64,000 bases of DNA from JAPKZH01 sp963715635 (GTDB taxonomy: Bacteria > Acidobacteriota > Aminicenantia > Aminicenantales > UBA4085). The notes below the pieces were generated by a model that saw only the letters and a program-made list of their open reading frames with translations, searched no databases and was not told the DNA's origin. The translations under genes and the position numbers were made by a program. This document shows, piece by piece, positions 51,618-60,878 of the stretch; within the stretch, counting starts at the first letter, position 1, and every line of letters starts with the position of its first letter. The stretch lies in the NCBI GenBank assembly GCA_963715635.1, contig OY970261.1, positions 1,240,001 to 1,304,000 on the forward strand, given 5' to 3'.

Positions 51618-52688
51618 TTGATTTCTTCCAGAGCGGGCGAGCTTAAAAAGGCTATCCATAAATATCCTCGGACGAGCCTCATCCACTTGCCGACGCCGTT
51701 TCGAAAGCTGGAAAGCCTGACGGCCGAACTCGCGGGGCCGGACATCTATATCAAGCGAGACGATTTAACGGGACTGGCCTTTGGCGGGAACAAATCGCGC
51801 AAGTTAGAATTCATAATCCCGGATGTTTTGGCCAAAAAAGCGGATGTCATTATCACTTGGGCCAGCCTCCAATCCAACTGGTGCATGCAGACGGCGGCTG
51901 CGGCCGTGAGGTTCGGCATCAAGCCGATTTTGATCCTCTTTAAAACCTACGATTTGCCTGCGGAGTATGACGGGAACTTGCTGTTGGATTACATCCTCGG
52001 TGCCGATATCCGAATCAAGGAAGCGGAAAGGGGCAAGATCGTGAAACAGGAGGATGCGCTCGCCGTTGCCGAGGAAATCGCAAATGAGTCTGTGGAGTGG
52101 GGACATTCTCCTTATGTCGTTCCTGTCGGAGGATCCATGCCCCTGGGAAACATGGAGCTGCCGTTGGGAGCGATCAGCTATGTGAATGCGTTCCTCGAGA
52201 TGCATGAACAAGCAGAGGCAATGGGGGTCGATGTCGATTATGTCATCCATGCCACGGGCTCCGGCGCCACCCAAGCCGGACTTGCCGTCGGCGCCAAAAC
52301 TCTGGCAGAGGGCACAAAAGTGCTCGGCATCAGCGTTTCGGACGAAAAAGTGACATTCGGAAGGGATGTCTTGACAATCGCCCAGGCCACAGAGAAAGCC
52401 ATGGGCCTAAAGACTCATATCCAAAGCGGGGACGTGATTGTTTTTGATGAATATATCAAGGACGGCTACGGGATCGTCAACAAGGAAGTCGCAGATATCA
52501 TCCGCTTGGTCTTCACCAAAGAGGGGATTGTCCTCGACCCGGTTTATACAGCCAAGGCCATGGCCGCTTTGGTGGACCTCATCAAGAAGGGCTATTTTAA
52601 AAAGACCGACAAGGTGGTTTTTTTCCACACGGGCGGGACCCCGGCCCTTTTTCCCAACAAGCACAAGCTGGTGGAATTTTTAAAATAA
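51618..52688 (+). CDS. D-cysteine desulfhydrase / ACC deaminase family PLP enzyme
   Basis: PLP-dependent lyase of 356 aa of the tryptophan synthase beta fold. The Schiff-base lysine is Lys59 in FGGNKSRKLEF, matching Lys51 of ACC deaminase. Other motifs are YIKRDDLTGLAFGG, ASLQSNWCMQTAAAA (substrate loop) and HATGSGATQAGLAVG (phosphate loop). Which of the two activities applies is not decided by the visible motifs. The start is TTG at 51618, preceded by AGGAGGA; this is an unusual start codon with a very good ribosome binding site. It abuts hflC tail to tail. Confidence 0.88.
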   Translation: MISSRAGELKKAIHKYPRTSLIHLPTPFRKLESLTAELAGPDIYIKRDDLTGLAFGGNKSRKLEFIIPDVLAKKADVIITWASLQSNWCMQTAAAAVRFGIKPILILFKTYDLPAEYDGNLLLDYILGADIRIKEAERGKIVKQEDALAVAEEIANESVEWGHSPYVVPVGGSMPLGNMELPLGAISYVNAFLEMHEQAEAMGVDVDYVIHATGSGATQAGLAVGAKTLAEGTKVLGISVSDEKVTFGRDVLTIAQATEKAMGLKTHIQSGDVIVFDEYIKDGYGIVNKEVADIIRLVFTKEGIVLDPVYTAKAMAALVDLIKKGYFKKTDKVVFFHTGGTPALFPNKHKLVEFLK

Positions 52689-53636
52689 TTATCTGATTTC
52701 TGAACTTTTCAGGTACTTCAGGAATTCGCTGTCGGTCGAGAGGAACAGCCAGGTTTGCTGGGCCAAGGCGGACCGGTATGTTTCCAGCGTCTTCGAGAAC
52801 TGGTAGAACTCAGCGTCCAGGCTGTAGGCCTGCGCATAAATCTTGGTGGCTTCCGCATCGGCCTTGCCCTTGATTTCCTGGGCCTTCTTGTAAGCTTCGG
52901 ATTGGATTCTCTTCAACTCCCGCTCTTTCTGCCCCCTGATTTCGGCGCTTTTTCCGTCCCCTTCCGACCTGTACTTGGATGCAATTCTCTGCCGTTCGGC
53001 GATCATTCGGTCGAACACTTTTTTCTGGACTTCATCGACATAGTTCACCCGCTTGATTTTGACATCTTTAAGATCGATGCCGAATGTCGGAGTGATCTTG
53101 GACGCATCTTCTAGGATAAGCTTCGCGATGTGATCGCGGCCGGTCTGTATCTTTTTCTTGACTTCCGACAAATCAAGGAGCGCCGAATCCTCGGAGATCT
53201 CGAACTCCCGGTTGGAAGAGCGCACGATCTCGATCAGGTCATACTCGGCAATGACATTTCGGGTTACGCCGTCCACGACGTCATCCAGCCTGGAATGTGC
53301 GCCGCGTTCGTCCTGGACTCTTTGGAAGAAAACCAGGGGGTCGCTGATTCTCCACCGGCAGTACGTATAGATCCAGATGTATTTTTTATCTTTCGTCGGG
53401 ATCTGGTTGGGGTCGCCCTCCCATTCCAGCCAGCGCTTTTCAAAATAATTGGCCTTTTGGATGAAGGGGGTTTTCACATGCAACCCGGCCTTTGTGACAG
53501 CGCCGCCCATGGGCTCCCCGAACTGCGTGATGACGACTTGGTTAGTCTCTGAAACCACATAAACGGCATCCACGATCACGATCAGCACCAGCAGGGCTGC
53601 TCCGATAAGAAGGAGGGTTTTCGTTGTCGTCTTCAT
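52689..53636 (-). CDS. hflC: HflC, membrane protease modulator (SPFH)
   Basis: Inner-membrane protein of 315 aa with an N-terminal span (TLLLIGAALLVLIVIVDAVYVV, about 8-29) and a periplasmic SPFH/band-7 domain starting ETNQVVITQFGEP. A coiled-coil (about 190-270, IASKYRSEGDGKSAEIRGQKERELKRIQSEAYKKAQEIKGKADAEATKIYA) leads to a C-terminal tail with FYQFSKTLETYRS, typical of HflC. With HflK it forms the cage that modulates FtsH. It starts by overlapping the hflK stop by 4 bp. Confidence 0.94.
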   Translation of the reverse strand: MKTTTKTLLLIGAALLVLIVIVDAVYVVSETNQVVITQFGEPMGGAVTKAGLHVKTPFIQKANYFEKRWLEWEGDPNQIPTKDKKYIWIYTYCRWRISDPLVFFQRVQDERGAHSRLDDVVDGVTRNVIAEYDLIEIVRSSNREFEISEDSALLDLSEVKKKIQTGRDHIAKLILEDASKITPTFGIDLKDVKIKRVNYVDEVQKKVFDRMIAERQRIASKYRSEGDGKSAEIRGQKERELKRIQSEAYKKAQEIKGKADAEATKIYAQAYSLDAEFYQFSKTLETYRSALAQQTWLFLSTDSEFLKYLKSSEIR

Positions 53637-54619
53637 TTCTTCACCTCCTCGCTGAGATTCAGAAGAGGCAGGATATTTTTCAGCTTGTCATCCGTGATAA
53701 TCTTCTTGCTGATCTTGGGCAGAATATCGTTGATTGTTTCCAGGTACATTCTTTTTCGCGTGACCTGCGGCGCCTTTGCATATTCTCTGTAGATCGACGT
53801 AAACCGGCTGGCGTCGCCCAGGGCGTTGTTGACTCGCTCAGAGGCGTATCCCTCGGCGGCCCGGATCGCCTGTTGGGCTTCGCCGGTCGCTTTAGGGATT
53901 TCATTGTTGTACTCCGCCCAGGCTTCGTTGATCTTTCGTTCTTTTTCCTGCAAGGATTCATTGACGTCGTTGAAAGAGGGCTTCACCGTATCGGGCGGGT
54001 TGACATCCTGGAAGATGAGCTGGCTGACATCGATGCCGATTTCATACAGATCGCAGAGTTTCTGCAATTCTTCCTTGGCCTCGTTGGCCAGCCGCGCCCG
54101 GCCGATGGTGAGCACTTCGTCCACGGAACTGTCCCCGACGACCCGCCGGACGACCGCTTCATTCATATCGCGGAAGGTGTTGTCCGCGTCCCTCATCTTA
54201 AAAAGGTATTTATAGGAGTCCTTGATTTTGTACTGCACGATCCATTCGAGGACGACCACATTCAGGTCACCGGTGAGCATGACAGCCTCCTGGGAGGCCT
54301 CGGGCGTGATCGCATACTCCGATTTGATCCCGGGCCTTGTCGTGCGGAAGCCGAACTCCATCTTGAGCTGACGTTGAACAAGAACTTTGGTCACCGTCTC
54401 AATACCGAGCGGCAGCTTGAACCGCAGCCCCGGATCGCTTGTCCGGACGAATTTGCCGAACCTAAGGATAACTCCCATCTCGTCCTGGGCCACCTGGTAA
54501 GCCGAACCGAACAGAACAATGAGGATGACGACCGCCACGACGGCGTACTTAAGGAAGCCCTTGGGAAGTTGCGGCATTTTGGGCATTTTGAAATCAAATT
54601 GCGGAAATTCTTTGCTCAT
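53633..54619 (-). CDS. hflK: HflK, membrane protease modulator (SPFH)
   Basis: Inner-membrane partner of HflC, 328 aa. It has a span near residues 21-43 (FLKYAVVAVVILIVLFGSAY), then the HflK segment VAQDEMGVILRFGKFVRTSDPGLRFKLPLGIETV. Other features are the SPFH domain with DLNVVVLEWIVQYKIKD, the IGIDVSQLIFQDVNPPD sequence typical of HflK, and a coiled-coil with EAQQAIRAAEGYASERVNNALGDASRF. AGGAGG ends five bases before ATG 54619; the GTG two codons upstream overlaps that site. The N-terminal Gly/Pro-rich region is shorter than in E. coli. Confidence 0.94.
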   Translation of the reverse strand: MSKEFPQFDFKMPKMPQLPKGFLKYAVVAVVILIVLFGSAYQVAQDEMGVILRFGKFVRTSDPGLRFKLPLGIETVTKVLVQRQLKMEFGFRTTRPGIKSEYAITPEASQEAVMLTGDLNVVVLEWIVQYKIKDSYKYLFKMRDADNTFRDMNEAVVRRVVGDSSVDEVLTIGRARLANEAKEELQKLCDLYEIGIDVSQLIFQDVNPPDTVKPSFNDVNESLQEKERKINEAWAEYNNEIPKATGEAQQAIRAAEGYASERVNNALGDASRFTSIYREYAKAPQVTRKRMYLETINDILPKISKKIITDDKLKNILPLLNLSEEVKK

Positions 54620-54777
54620 GATCACCTCCTGATGACGTTGCCAATATTATCTTCCTGTTATCGAGTCAAACCTACACATTTGGCAAAAAATTGAATAGAG
54701 ATTTTCTCCTCCAAGTTGACTGTCTTTCGGGAACGTTTTTGTAATATGTGCAGCTTTGACCCGGATCTTAACCTTGC

Positions 54778-55980
54778 CTAGGATAGCACAGATTGAATCT
54801 TTTTCTCAAGGTCCTTTAAGGAAGCTTCCTCCCCCTTGGTCATGGATGGGTCCACGTCCTCAAGCGTTTTTAGCCCACTGCCCGTGATCACCAAAACGAT
54901 CCGGTCGCGGACGCCAAACTTCATTTTTTTTGAAAGTCTCCGCAACGCGGCCAGTGTCGTCGCTGACGCAGGATCGCAGAAAATGCCCTCCTGCTCGGCC
55001 AGCGATCGTTGGGCTTCCAAGATTTCCGTATCGGAAACGTCCAAGATCATCCCCTTATTTTCATGAATCATCTTAAGCACGATGTTCCCGCCCGGAGGGT
55101 TGGGGTTGGAGATGGCGTGGGCGATCGTCGTAGGGCTTGGAAATCTGGAAAACTTTAGCCTGCCCTTCGCAAAAGCCCGGGCCAGGGGGGAGCAGCCACT
55201 GGCCTGGACCCCGACGAAAATGGGGGACTTGCGGATGAAACCTTCCTCCTTCAAGTCCTGAAAGGCGCGCATCAGCCCGATCAGGTGGCCGCCGGCGCTC
55301 ACGGGGACAAAAATATATTGCGGCGTGTGGGAATCGAGCTGAAGGAATATCTCGAAACCTGTCGCTTTATACCCTTCGATGCGGAATGGGTCCACCGAGT
55401 TCATGAAATAGATGCCATATTTTTTGCCGATGGCGAAGCTTTTCTGAAAAAGCTGGCCATAATCGCCGCGGACTTTGAACAGGACAGGTCCGTAAATTCC
55501 CGCAGAAACTATTTTATCGCGCGACGTGTCTTCTTTAACGAAAATCAAACTCCCCAGCCCGGCTTTGGCGGCATAGGCGGCCGTAGAGCCTGCCATGTTG
55601 CCTGTTGATACCGTCCCGATTTTTTTAAACCCGAGAGAGACGGCTTTGTGGACGGCCACTACCGTCCCTCTATCTTTGAAGCTTGCAGTCGGATTGATCG
55701 TCTCATTTTTGGCAAATACGGGAGGCAGCCCGAAATTTTTCATGACGCGGCTGAGTTGGGTCAGCGGAGTTTGGCCCTCGCCGAGGCTGAATTGGGGTTG
55801 AATTTTAGTCAGAGGTAGAAAATCGATGAACTTTTCCACGGCCAGGGATTTATCAAGATGGAAAGCCCTGTTCCTTCTCGGAGGTGCGACCAATAGAGGC
55901 TCTTGGCAGGAGGGACAAAAAAGATGAAAGACGTTGACAGGATATTGTTTATGACAGAAAAGGCATTCCAGAGATTCCAT
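54778..55980 (-). CDS. thrC: Threonine synthase
   Basis: Converts O-phosphohomoserine to threonine; 400 aa, cytoplasmic. An N-terminal zinc-ribbon-like pair (CLFC and CPSC, residues 6-25) is followed by the PLP fold. The Schiff-base Lys102 sits in NPTASFKDRG. Other hallmarks are VSTGNMAGSTAAYAAKAG and VPVSAGGHLIGLMRAF. The frame is open far upstream, but ATG 55980 is chosen because the family start (MESLECLFC) begins there, with GGGAAGAA before it, and because tadA lies divergently upstream. Homoserine dehydrogenase is encoded 2.4 kb away on the other strand. Confidence 0.92.
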   Translation of the reverse strand: MESLECLFCHKQYPVNVFHLFCPSCQEPLLVAPPRRNRAFHLDKSLAVEKFIDFLPLTKIQPQFSLGEGQTPLTQLSRVMKNFGLPPVFAKNETINPTASFKDRGTVVAVHKAVSLGFKKIGTVSTGNMAGSTAAYAAKAGLGSLIFVKEDTSRDKIVSAGIYGPVLFKVRGDYGQLFQKSFAIGKKYGIYFMNSVDPFRIEGYKATGFEIFLQLDSHTPQYIFVPVSAGGHLIGLMRAFQDLKEEGFIRKSPIFVGVQASGCSPLARAFAKGRLKFSRFPSPTTIAHAISNPNPPGGNIVLKMIHENKGMILDVSDTEILEAQRSLAEQEGIFCDPASATTLAALRRLSKKMKFGVRDRIVLVITGSGLKTLEDVDPSMTKGEEASLKDLEKKIQSVLS

Positions 55981-55999
55981 AATTTCTTCCCGGTAGTGA

Positions 56000-56005
56000 A
56001 TTATA
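56000..56005 (-). promoter_or_regulatory. Perfect -10 box of thrC
   Basis: TATAAT on the minus strand, 19 bp upstream of the thrC ATG. The -35 region is poor (TTGTTG at 16 bp or TTTGTT at 17 bp). It would give a short leader that contains the GGGAAGAA ribosome binding site. Confidence 0.45.
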
Positions 56006-56067
56006 TCCGATATTTTTGACGCAACAAAGTTGTAAATTGAGATGCGGATAAGTAAAATCAAACCCTG

Positions 56068-56562
56068 ATGAAAGCGAAAAATTCGGCCAGCCATGCAAAC
56101 GATTCGTATTTTATGCGGCGCGCGCTGGCCGAAGCCAAGAGCGCAGAAAAAAAGGGGGAAGTGCCGGTCGGGGCAGTAGTTGTCGCAGGTGGGAAAATCA
56201 TCAGCCGCGGACACAATGAGCCCATCCGGCGCAGCGACCCGACAGCCCACGCCGAGATTATCGCCATCCGAAGGGCTTGCCGAAAAGTCGGCAATTATAG
56301 GCTCCAGAATTGCGATTTGTATGTCACCCTCGAACCATGCGCTATGTGTGTGGGGGCTATGATTCATGCCAGGATAAGAAGGCTTGTTTTTGGCGCGAAG
56401 GACCCTAAAGCCGGGGCGGTCGTTTCCATCATGAATTTTCCCCTTGAAAAGACGAATCATAGAATACAGGTTGAGGGCGGCATATTGGAAAAGGAATGCA
56501 GCCAAATACTTAAAGAATTTTTCAGACGAAAAAGGGGATCAAACTCTCGGCGAAGGATTTAG
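56068..56562 (+). CDS. tadA: tRNA adenosine(34) deaminase TadA
   Basis: Converts A34 to inosine in tRNA-Arg(ACG); 164 aa. The cytidine-deaminase-like zinc site is readable: His61-Ala-Glu63 in DPTAHAEIIAIR, and Cys91 and Cys94 in TLEPCAMCVGAMIHARIRRLVFGAKDPKAGA. Length and motif order match TadA. ATG 56068 is used; an internal ATG at 56113 would also retain the whole catalytic domain, and neither has a strong ribosome binding site. The gene is divergent from thrC. Confidence 0.94.
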   Translation: MKAKNSASHANDSYFMRRALAEAKSAEKKGEVPVGAVVVAGGKIISRGHNEPIRRSDPTAHAEIIAIRRACRKVGNYRLQNCDLYVTLEPCAMCVGAMIHARIRRLVFGAKDPKAGAVVSIMNFPLEKTNHRIQVEGGILEKECSQILKEFFRRKRGSNSRRRI

Positions 56563-56631
56563 ATTTTCGTCATACAGGCTCATCCAGACGCTTCCAGGAA
56601 TTGAGGTGATATGACACCGTCCCGAAAATGA

Positions 56632-56659
56632 TTTATTTTCCGCCCAAATCCTATATAAT
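56632..56659 (+). promoter_or_regulatory. Promoter of tRNA-Ser(CGA)
   Basis: Perfect TATAAT at 56654-56659, with a weak -35 (TTTATT, 56632-56637) at 16 bp. It lies 32 bp before the tRNA 5' end. Confidence 0.42.
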
Positions 56660-56691
56660 ATTAGCCCTCAGAAAGATACCCGAAAAGATGC

Positions 56692-56783
56692 GGAGAGGTG
56701 GCCGAGTGGTTGAAGGCGACGGTCTCGAAAACCGTTATTCTGAGCAATTGGAATCGCGGGTTCGAATCCCGCCCTCTCCGCCA
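56692..56783 (+). tRNA. tRNA-Ser (anticodon CGA)
   Basis: A 92-nt type II tRNA including an encoded CCA. The acceptor stem GGAGAGG pairs with CCTCTCC, with discriminator G. The anticodon stem ACGGT/ACCGT encloses the loop CTCGAAA, giving CGA. A long variable arm and a T arm with GGGTTCGAATCCC are present. The D arm has GGCCGAGTGGTTGAAGGC, a typical serine tRNA feature. Confidence 0.97.
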
Positions 56784-56856
56784 TACAAACCCGAAAGGCC
56801 GGCCTATACCTAAAAAATCGTTGGGAAAGATTCAAAAAAGAAAGGGGACGGGACGC

Positions 56857-58395
56857 ATGAAAAAAACATTGATAAGAGCTTCGACGACGATTGTCATTAT
56901 TCTGCTTCTTGTCGTTACGACAACTTGGGCGCAGAAACCCGACGCCCTGTCGAGCTTAAATGGCTTTGATGCATTCGCGAATAAAATCCTGGCCGAGTGG
57001 AAAGTGCCGGGCGTTTCCGCGGCCATTGTCAAAGACGGAAAGCTCATCTATGCCGAAGGCTTCGGCTTCAAAGACGTCAAAAACGGGCTGAAAGTCACGC
57101 CGCACACGGTCTTCGCCATCGGCTCCTGCACGAAAGCTTTCACGGCCACGACGATGGGAATCCTGGTCGATGAAGGAAAGCTGGATTGGGACAAACCCGT
57201 CCGGACGTACCTGCCGTCGTTCAAGCTTCTCGACCCTGTCGCCTCCGAACAGATGACGCCGCGCGACCTCGTCTGCCACCGCTCGGGTTTGCCGCGCCAT
57301 GACCGCGTCTGGTATCTTTCGCCTCTCAGCCGACAGCAGCTTTTTGAGCGCCTGCAATATCTTGAGCCCAGCCGCGGCTTCCGCGCCGCCTATCAATACC
57401 AGAACCTGATGTTCATGACGGCGGGGTATCTTGTCGAAAAAACCGTCGGCATGCCCTGGGAAGAATTCGCGCGCAAGAGAATCCTGGTGCCGCTGGAGAT
57501 GGAAGAGACCAATTTCTCGGTCACAGACTCCCAGAAAGCGCCAGATTTTGCGCTTCCTTACCAGGAAATCAAAGGCAAGGTCGAGCAGATCCCTTTCTGC
57601 AATATCGATGCGATCGGGCCCGCCGGCGCGATCAATTCCAACGTTTCGGATATGGCCAAGTGGGTTCTGCTCAACCTGAACAAGGGCCAATACGGAGAAA
57701 AGGATAATCAGCGGATCATTGCCGAATCCACAATGGCGCAAATTCATTCACCCCAAATGGTCGTGCCGGACGAAATGAAATACGACGAGCTTTTTTTCCC
57801 GTCCTATGGCATGGGATGGCGGATCACGGCCTATCGTGGCCATCTGCTGGTCTATCATCATGGCGCCATCGATGGCTTCTCGGCCATGGTATCGTTTATG
57901 CCCCGGGATCATTTCGGCATCGTCCTTTTGAACAATCTGGATGGGGCGCCGGTCAACACCATCTTGGCTTATAATATCTATGACCGCCTGCTTGGGCTCA
58001 GCCAGGTCGATTGGAACCAAAGGATTAAGGACGAGCGCGCCAAATCGCAGCAAGACGCAGAAAAAGCCAAAAAAGAGCGGGAAAGAGACCGGAAGCCGAA
58101 CACGCAGCCCTCTCATGCACTGGACGATTATGCCGGCGATTATGAGAACCCCGGCTATGGGATTGTCACAATCGAAAAACAGGGAAATGAGCTCAAAGCG
58201 AAATATAACACTCTGGTCTTCGGCCTCAAGCACTACCACTATGATATCTTCGACATGACCAGCGATTTCATTAATTTCGACCAACTGTTGTCCTTTATGA
58301 CCGACGCCAAAGGGAAGGTTGGCAGCCTGTCCGTCAAGTTTGAGCCTAACGCCAAAGAAATCATTTTCACCCGCGTTCATCCAAAAAATAAATGA
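56857..58395 (+). CDS. Class C beta-lactamase-type serine hydrolase, secreted
   Basis: Periplasmic serine hydrolase or D-aminopeptidase-type protein of 512 aa. A signal peptide (about 1-25, ending TTTWAQ) precedes the beta-lactamase-like domain. The nucleophile motif is Ser90-Cys-Thr-Lys93 (AIGSCTKAF), and the YxN motif is Tyr181-Gln-Asn183 (AYQYQNLMF). A third motif region reads LLVYHHGAIDGFSAMVSF, HxG-like. A charged linker follows (about 400-425), then a DUF3471-type beta-rich C-terminal domain (about 425-510). The ATG at 56857 follows AAGGGGACGGG; a longer in-frame reading begins inside the tRNA and is rejected. The 3' end overlaps homoserine dehydrogenase by 4 bp. Confidence 0.9.
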   Translation: MKKTLIRASTTIVIILLLVVTTTWAQKPDALSSLNGFDAFANKILAEWKVPGVSAAIVKDGKLIYAEGFGFKDVKNGLKVTPHTVFAIGSCTKAFTATTMGILVDEGKLDWDKPVRTYLPSFKLLDPVASEQMTPRDLVCHRSGLPRHDRVWYLSPLSRQQLFERLQYLEPSRGFRAAYQYQNLMFMTAGYLVEKTVGMPWEEFARKRILVPLEMEETNFSVTDSQKAPDFALPYQEIKGKVEQIPFCNIDAIGPAGAINSNVSDMAKWVLLNLNKGQYGEKDNQRIIAESTMAQIHSPQMVVPDEMKYDELFFPSYGMGWRITAYRGHLLVYHHGAIDGFSAMVSFMPRDHFGIVLLNNLDGAPVNTILAYNIYDRLLGLSQVDWNQRIKDERAKSQQDAEKAKKERERDRKPNTQPSHALDDYAGDYENPGYGIVTIEKQGNELKAKYNTLVFGLKHYHYDIFDMTSDFINFDQLLSFMTDAKGKVGSLSVKFEPNAKEIIFTRVHPKNK

Positions 58396-59417
58396 ATAAA
58401 ACCATCACTATTATCTTGATGGGCTTCGGCCATGTCGGCCGCGCTTTTGCCCGTTTGATTGAAGAAAAGAAGGATATTTGCCGAGAGCGCTATGGCCTGG
58501 AGCTCGAACTGAGGGCTATTCTGGAAATTGGCGGAGGGATCGTTTTGTCTTCGCCGCAGGAACGGTCCCGTTTTTTAAAAGATGCAGGGTCGAGACTCGA
58601 AGATGGCCCAGCTTGGAGTCCGGGTATCGGCTTGGAGGGTGTATTGCCAAAGATCGAACGGGGCGTTCTCGTCGACTGCACGGTTTCCAGTCTTAAAACA
58701 GGGGAGCCCGGCATCAGTTTCTTGAATAGAGCCCTGGAACATGGATGGCATGCCGCGACGGCCAGCAAAGGAGCGCTCGTTGTGGATTTCAAGCATCTCA
58801 TAAAAAAAGCCCAAACCAAGGGCTTGAGCCTGAAGTTCAGCGCGGCGACGGCCGCGGCCCTGCCGACACTGGACGTCGGACTTTATTCTCTCGCAGGCGC
58901 CGAAATTCTCGGGATCGAAGGAATCCTGAACGGGACGACGAACTATATTCTCACCCGGATGGAGGAAGGTCTGAGCTATGATGCGGCTTTGACAGAAGCC
59001 CGTCAAAAAGGAATCGCCGAGGCCGATCCGTCTGTGGATATCGAGGGATGGGATACGGCCTGCAAGATCCTGTTGATCGCGAATACAGTCGTCGGGACAG
59101 AGTTTGGTTTAAGCGATATCAAGGTTGAGGGAATCACAAATATCTCTTCTGCCGACCTGCGAGCGGCAAAACAAGAAGGCAAGGTCGTTAAATTGTTGGG
59201 AAAATTGCTGAAACAGGGAAACGATTTCAGCGCCGAGGTCCGTGTTTGTCCGCTCGAATTCAGCCATCCGCTTTTTGGAGTCTCCGGAACAAACAAAGGG
59301 ATTACCTATTTCACGGACACGATGGGATCTGTTACGGTCATCGGAGGCAAATCCGACCCACGGGGAGCCGCCGCTGCCATCCTCAAGGATATCATCAATA
59401 TCTATCGGTCAAATTGA
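58392..59417 (+). CDS. hom: Homoserine dehydrogenase
   Basis: NAD(P)-dependent reductase of the threonine/methionine branch; 341 aa. The Rossmann start is TIILMGFGHVGRAFARLI. Other hallmarks are LVDCTVSS, ATASKGALVVDFK, and the family signature GIEGILNGTTNYILTRMEEG followed by ARQKGIAEADPSVDIEGWDTACK (catalytic Asp/Lys region). No ACT domain is present, so it is the short form. Its ATG overlaps the stop of the serine hydrolase (ATGA), an unexpected partner. Confidence 0.95.
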   Translation: MNKTITIILMGFGHVGRAFARLIEEKKDICRERYGLELELRAILEIGGGIVLSSPQERSRFLKDAGSRLEDGPAWSPGIGLEGVLPKIERGVLVDCTVSSLKTGEPGISFLNRALEHGWHAATASKGALVVDFKHLIKKAQTKGLSLKFSAATAAALPTLDVGLYSLAGAEILGIEGILNGTTNYILTRMEEGLSYDAALTEARQKGIAEADPSVDIEGWDTACKILLIANTVVGTEFGLSDIKVEGITNISSADLRAAKQEGKVVKLLGKLLKQGNDFSAEVRVCPLEFSHPLFGVSGTNKGITYFTDTMGSVTVIGGKSDPRGAAAAILKDIINIYRSN

Positions 59418-59440
59418 CCTGACCTTCTTTTTTTGATACT

Positions 59441-59469
59441 TTAACAAGCTCGGTGATTGTTCATATTTA
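59441..59469 (+). promoter_or_regulatory. Promoter candidate of tRNA-Ser(GGA)
   Basis: TTAACA (59441-59446) and TATTTA (59464-59469) are 17 bp apart, but they lie only 5 bp before the tRNA 5' end. Transcription would start just inside or at the tRNA, so this is a weak candidate. Confidence 0.25.
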
Positions 59470-59474
59470 AGCCC

Positions 59475-59569
<95 letters not shown>

Positions 59570-59595
59570 CATATCGTTTTTAAAAGGAGTCATAC

Positions 59596-60804
59596 ATGAA
59601 CACGAAAGGCTTCATCGCCATCGAGGACAAGTACGGCGCCCATAATTATCACCCCCTGGACGCCGTCATCACCAGGGCCAAAGGCATCTGGGTTTGGGAT
59701 GTGGACGGCAGAAAATACCTGGATTTTCTCAGCGCGTATTCGGCCGTCAACCAGGGGCACTGCCATCCTCGTATCGTCAAAGCCCTCCAGAACCAGGCCA
59801 AAAAATTGACTCTGACATCCAGGGCATTTCGGAACGACCAATGGCCCCTGCTGGCCAAAGAATTGTGCCAAATGACGGGCTACGAGATGGTCCTGCCCAT
59901 GAATTCGGGGGCGGAGGCCGTCGAAACGGCGATCAAAACAGCCCGCAAATGGGCCTATCAGAAAAAGGGCGTTCCGCAGGACCGGGCGGAAATCATCGCC
60001 TGCGCCAATAATTTTCACGGCCGGACGATCGCCGTGATCAGCTTTTCGACCGATGATCTCTACAGAAAAGACTTTGGGCCCTTCTCGCCGGGTTTCGTCG
60101 TCATCCCTTTTGGCGACGCGGAAGCTCTCGAAAAAGCGATCAGCCCCAATACGGCCGCCTTTCTTGTTGAGCCCTACCAGGCGGAAGCTGGGATCTTGAT
60201 GCCGGCCGAAGGATATCTCAAAAAAGTCAAAGAAGTCTGCGGGAAGAATAATGTCCTTTTCATTGCCGATGAGATTCAGACGGGTTTGGGCCGGACGGGC
60301 AAGCTTTTTGCCTACGAACACGAAAGCACGAAGCCCGACATGGTCATCATCGGGAAATCTTTGGGCGGCGGTTGCTACCCGATTTCGGCGGTCCTGTCTT
60401 CGGCGGAAATCCTGGGTGTTTTTAAAGCCGGCGAGCATGGTTCGACCTTTGGGGGAAACCCGTTGGCTTGCGCGGTTGCCCGCGAAGCCCTTCGCGTGAT
60501 CAAAGATGAGAAGCTTGTCAAGAACGCCGAAAAGCAAGGGCAATATTTTCTGGCCAAGCTCAAGACGATCAAGAGCAAACATATCAAGGTCGTCCGAGGG
60601 AAGGGATTGTTGATCGGGATCGAGCTTAAGCCTGAGGCCGGCGGGGCCAGACGTTTCTGCGAAGCCTTGAAAGATGTCGGACTCCTGTGCAAGGAAACCC
60701 ACGAGAATGTCATCCGCTTTGCGCCGCCGCTGATTATTCAGAAATCCGACCTCGACTGGGCGTTCGAGCGGATCAACGACGTTTTTGCCAGGGCCGAGAA
60801 CTAA
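59596..60804 (+). CDS. rocD: Ornithine aminotransferase (ornithine-oxo-acid transaminase)
   Basis: PLP-dependent class III aminotransferase of 402 aa. It matches RocD closely: KYGAHNYHPLDAVITRAKGIWVWDVDGRKYLDFLSAYSAVNQGHCHP, then MNSGAEAVETAIKTARKW and NNFHGRTIAVISFSTD. The Schiff-base Lys254 lies in PDMVIIGKSLGGGCYPISAVL, preceded by LFIADEIQTGLGRTGK. It converts ornithine to glutamate semialdehyde. A good ribosome binding site (AAAAGGAG) precedes the ATG. It follows tRNA-Ser by 29 bp. Confidence 0.95.
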   Translation: MNTKGFIAIEDKYGAHNYHPLDAVITRAKGIWVWDVDGRKYLDFLSAYSAVNQGHCHPRIVKALQNQAKKLTLTSRAFRNDQWPLLAKELCQMTGYEMVLPMNSGAEAVETAIKTARKWAYQKKGVPQDRAEIIACANNFHGRTIAVISFSTDDLYRKDFGPFSPGFVVIPFGDAEALEKAISPNTAAFLVEPYQAEAGILMPAEGYLKKVKEVCGKNNVLFIADEIQTGLGRTGKLFAYEHESTKPDMVIIGKSLGGGCYPISAVLSSAEILGVFKAGEHGSTFGGNPLACAVAREALRVIKDEKLVKNAEKQGQYFLAKLKTIKSKHIKVVRGKGLLIGIELKPEAGGARRFCEALKDVGLLCKETHENVIRFAPPLIIQKSDLDWAFERINDVFARAEN

Positions 60805-60878
60805 GAATTAAGGCTGTGGCATGAAGACTAGTGTTTTTGCATCTTCTCTATTGAATGACCATCAAAAAGGAGATCGTC

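Noticed and set aside
53624..54694. 356-aa plus-strand ORF across hflK
   Set aside because: It is the antisense shadow of hflK and hflC, both recognised by length and motifs.
56698..56856. N-terminal extension of the serine hydrolase into the tRNA
   Set aside because: The in-frame extension is tRNA-Ser sequence; the signal peptide begins at ATG 56857.
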